A stretch of DNA of 15,822 bases from WHTB01 sp050699035 (GTDB taxonomy: Bacteria > Actinomycetota > Actinomycetes > Propionibacteriales > Nocardioidaceae). A model generated the notes under the pieces. The model saw only the letters and a list, made by a program, of their open reading frames with translations, ran no database searches and was not told where the DNA came from. Every line of letters starts with the position of its first letter. The first letter of the stretch is position 1. Position numbers and translations under genes: made by a program. Positions 14,873 to 15,822 of this stretch are shown here, piece after piece. The DNA lies in assembly GCA_050699035.1 (NCBI GenBank), contig JBOHDE010000076.1:1-15822 (forward strand), given 5' to 3'.

Positions 14873-15532
14873 TCACGAGCCGGCCGGTTCGTTACGCGCG
14901 GAAGACAAGTAGGTCTCCAGGTCGGCTCGCACGGCGGCCCGGGCCCGGTGCAACAGCACGCGTTGGTTGGCGGGCGTGAGGTCCAGCAAAGCGCACGTCT
15001 CGACCGAGCCGTACCCCTCGATGTCGCGCAAGGTGATCACGGCGCGCTGCTGCGCCGGCAGCCGCTCGACGGCGCCCGCGACCCGCCGGCGGACCTCGCC
15101 CGCCAGCACCTCCTGCTCCGGGGACGGCCACGGCGCCGGCAGCTCCGCCCAATGCCCCGGGTACGTCTGGTCGGCGGCGCGGAACCGGGCCGGGTCGACC
15201 GTAGGTCCGTCATCGCCAGGGTGGGCGTCGGGCCGCATGCTGCCTGCGGGGACGACGCGGCTGTCGCGCAGCGCGCGTCGCTTCGCGGTGTTGACCAGGA
15301 TCCGGTACACCCAGTGCTTCAGTGACGCGCGGCCCTCGAACGAGTCGATGCTCGTGATCACCGCCAGCCAGGTGTCCTGGACGACCTCGTCGGCGGTGGC
15401 ACCGCTCGCGAGGTAGGAGCCGGCCAGCCGGCGCATCCCGGCCGACCAGGCATCGAGCAGCAGCGCGAACACGGCCTCGTCCCTGCCGCGGATCCGGGCG
15501 ACCAGCTCGTCGTCCGGCGGGAGGCGGTTCAC
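14873..15532 (-). CDS. ECF-type RNA polymerase sigma factor
   Basis: Alternative sigma factor of 219 residues. Sigma2 region about 22-91: FALLLDAWSAGMRRLAGSYL, DEVVQDTWLAVI (49-60) and FEGRASLKHWVYRILVNTAK (66-85, split by the core -10 reading helix). The middle has the family linker GPTVDPARF and YPGHWAELPAPWPSPEQEVL. Sigma4 region about 152-205: VERLPAQQRAVITLRDIEG, SVETCALLDLTPANQRVLLH and RARAAVRADL. Start GTG 15532 is chosen because MNRLPPDDELVARIRGRDEA is the normal family beginning; upstream in-frame codons lack the family pattern and run through the control region of the divergent gene. The ribosome site is weak (GTGAG). It is followed at once by the MFS-anti-sigma gene, its likely inhibitor. 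Confidence 0.93.
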   Translation of the reverse strand: MNRLPPDDELVARIRGRDEAVFALLLDAWSAGMRRLAGSYLASGATADEVVQDTWLAVITSIDSFEGRASLKHWVYRILVNTAKRRALRDSRVVPAGSMRPDAHPGDDGPTVDPARFRAADQTYPGHWAELPAPWPSPEQEVLAGEVRRRVAGAVERLPAQQRAVITLRDIEGYGSVETCALLDLTPANQRVLLHRARAAVRADLETYLSSARNEPAGS

Positions 15533-15607
15533 GGGCTCACTATGGCGTGCGGTTCCGACAGTCGCTACCGGACCGGCCGTCGAAACGCCTTGCGTCGGGC
15601 ACCTCAG

Positions 15608-15643
15608 CGATATATCGTCGACCCATCGCCGATACATACATCG
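15608..15643. promoter_or_regulatory. Palindromic control region between the sigma gene and the divergent gene
   Basis: The 132-bp divergent gap holds a perfect 10-bp palindrome CGATATATCG (15608-15617). Thirteen-base spacing further on is a second dyad with the same arms, CGATACATACATCG (15630-15643; 10 of 14 symmetric positions). AT-rich dyads of this type standing out in G+C-rich DNA, next to a possible PadR-type gene, suggest an autoregulatory operator. No clear -35/-10 pair could be assigned on either strand. Confidence 0.45.
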
Positions 15644-15664
15644 GGTGGAGCGAGGGGAGCTGTG

Positions 15665-15822
15665 ATGAGCGCGACGATGGGATGGGAAGGCAGGCTGCCG
15701 CTGGGCGTGCAGGCGTTCTTGGCCTTTGCCGAGAAGAGGGGTGGTCATGGCGGCGGGCGCCACCATGGCCGTGGTTGGCAGGGCGGCTGGCCGGGGGGCT
15801 CACAGGGCGGTTGGCAGGGCGG
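15665..15822 (+). CDS. Gly/His/Trp-rich protein N-terminus (possible PadR-type regulator), cut by window end
   Basis: The reading frame opens at ATG 15665 (GTG 15662 also in frame) behind a strong AGGGGAG ribosome site (15653-15659) and stays open to the window end, 52 codons. It begins MSATMGWEGRLPLGVQAFLA, then becomes low complexity: HGGGRHHGRGWQGGWPGG and more GGW/QGG units. No domain is yet visible. Actinobacterial PadR-family regulators often carry a glycine-rich, aromatic N-terminal tail before their winged helix, and the palindromic dyads upstream suit an autoregulated regulator. Both points are circumstantial; a secreted or structural Gly-rich protein is also possible, though no signal peptide is seen. 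Confidence 0.6.
   Translation, partial: MSATMGWEGRLPLGVQAFLAFAEKRGGHGGGRHHGRGWQGGWPGGSQGGWQG
15773..15822 (+). repeat. 14-bp direct repeat in the Gly/Trp-rich coding region
   Basis: GGTTGGCAGGGCGG occurs at 15773-15786 and 15809-15822, offset by 36 bp (12 codons), so both copies encode GWQGG in the same frame. The region between is also G-rich. Confidence 0.75.

Noticed and set aside
13031..15325. Plus-strand open frame of 764 codons opposite the MFS-anti-sigma and sigma genes
   Set aside because: No recognisable domain; the other strand encodes clear sigma, MFS and ZAS motifs.
15528..15556. GGAACC-N17-CGTGAA upstream of the sigma gene as an autoregulatory ECF promoter
   Set aside because: The -10 would overlap the chosen start codon and place the transcript start inside the sigma gene, with no usable start codon just downstream.

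Overview
The window is uniformly G+C-rich and densely coded, with many GTG starts, short or overlapping gene junctions and strongly third-position-GC codons. This composition, a 'nuclease-related' (NERD) protein, an MmpL-type RND transporter and an ECF sigma factor with a zinc anti-sigma domain all point to a high-G+C actinobacterium. Genus cannot be told from this window. No rRNA, tRNA, CRISPR array or insertion sequence was seen.

Region 1 (1-4246) is a carboxylate uptake and activation cluster. On the minus strand an acyl-CoA dehydrogenase, a family III CoA-transferase and a TRAP-transporter substrate-binding lipoprotein (cut by the window edge) run as a tightly coupled operon with two stop/start overlaps. 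A GntR/FCD regulator is divergent from it. The 62-bp gap between the two carries a possible leaderless promoter, a consensus-like -10 for the regulator and an inverted repeat that could be the operator. The likely logic is import of an organic acid, transfer of CoA to it, then dehydrogenation of the acyl-CoA. The substrate cannot be read from the sequence.

Region 2 (4301-6327) holds two minus-strand genes: a small NERD protein whose D-x-K-like motif has lost its lysine, and a Bcr/CflA-type multidrug MFS exporter.

Region 3 (6346-11072, plus strand) is a four-gene operon for a four-carbon sugar acid: GntP-type permease, DUF1537 (four-carbon acid sugar kinase), PdxA2-type dehydrogenase and a DeoR regulator. 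By the known DUF1537/PdxA2 pathway this would import D-threonate or D-erythronate, phosphorylate it at C4 and oxidatively decarboxylate it to dihydroxyacetone phosphate.

Region 4 (11077-13215, minus) is an MmpL/RND transporter, ending 4 bp from the DeoR gene in convergent orientation.

Region 5 (13334-15822) is the most unusual part. An ECF sigma factor is followed, 12 bp downstream, by one uninterrupted 508-codon gene that encodes a complete 12-segment MFS transporter with a C-terminal zinc anti-sigma domain (ligands C435, H461, C465, C468). In this sigma family the partner is normally a stand-alone anti-sigma of roughly 80-100 residues. Here it appears to be tethered to a transporter, which suggests a transporter-coupled sigma switch. 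Divergent from the sigma gene, behind a palindromic control region, is the start of a Gly/His/Trp-rich protein (possibly a PadR-type regulator) cut by the window end.
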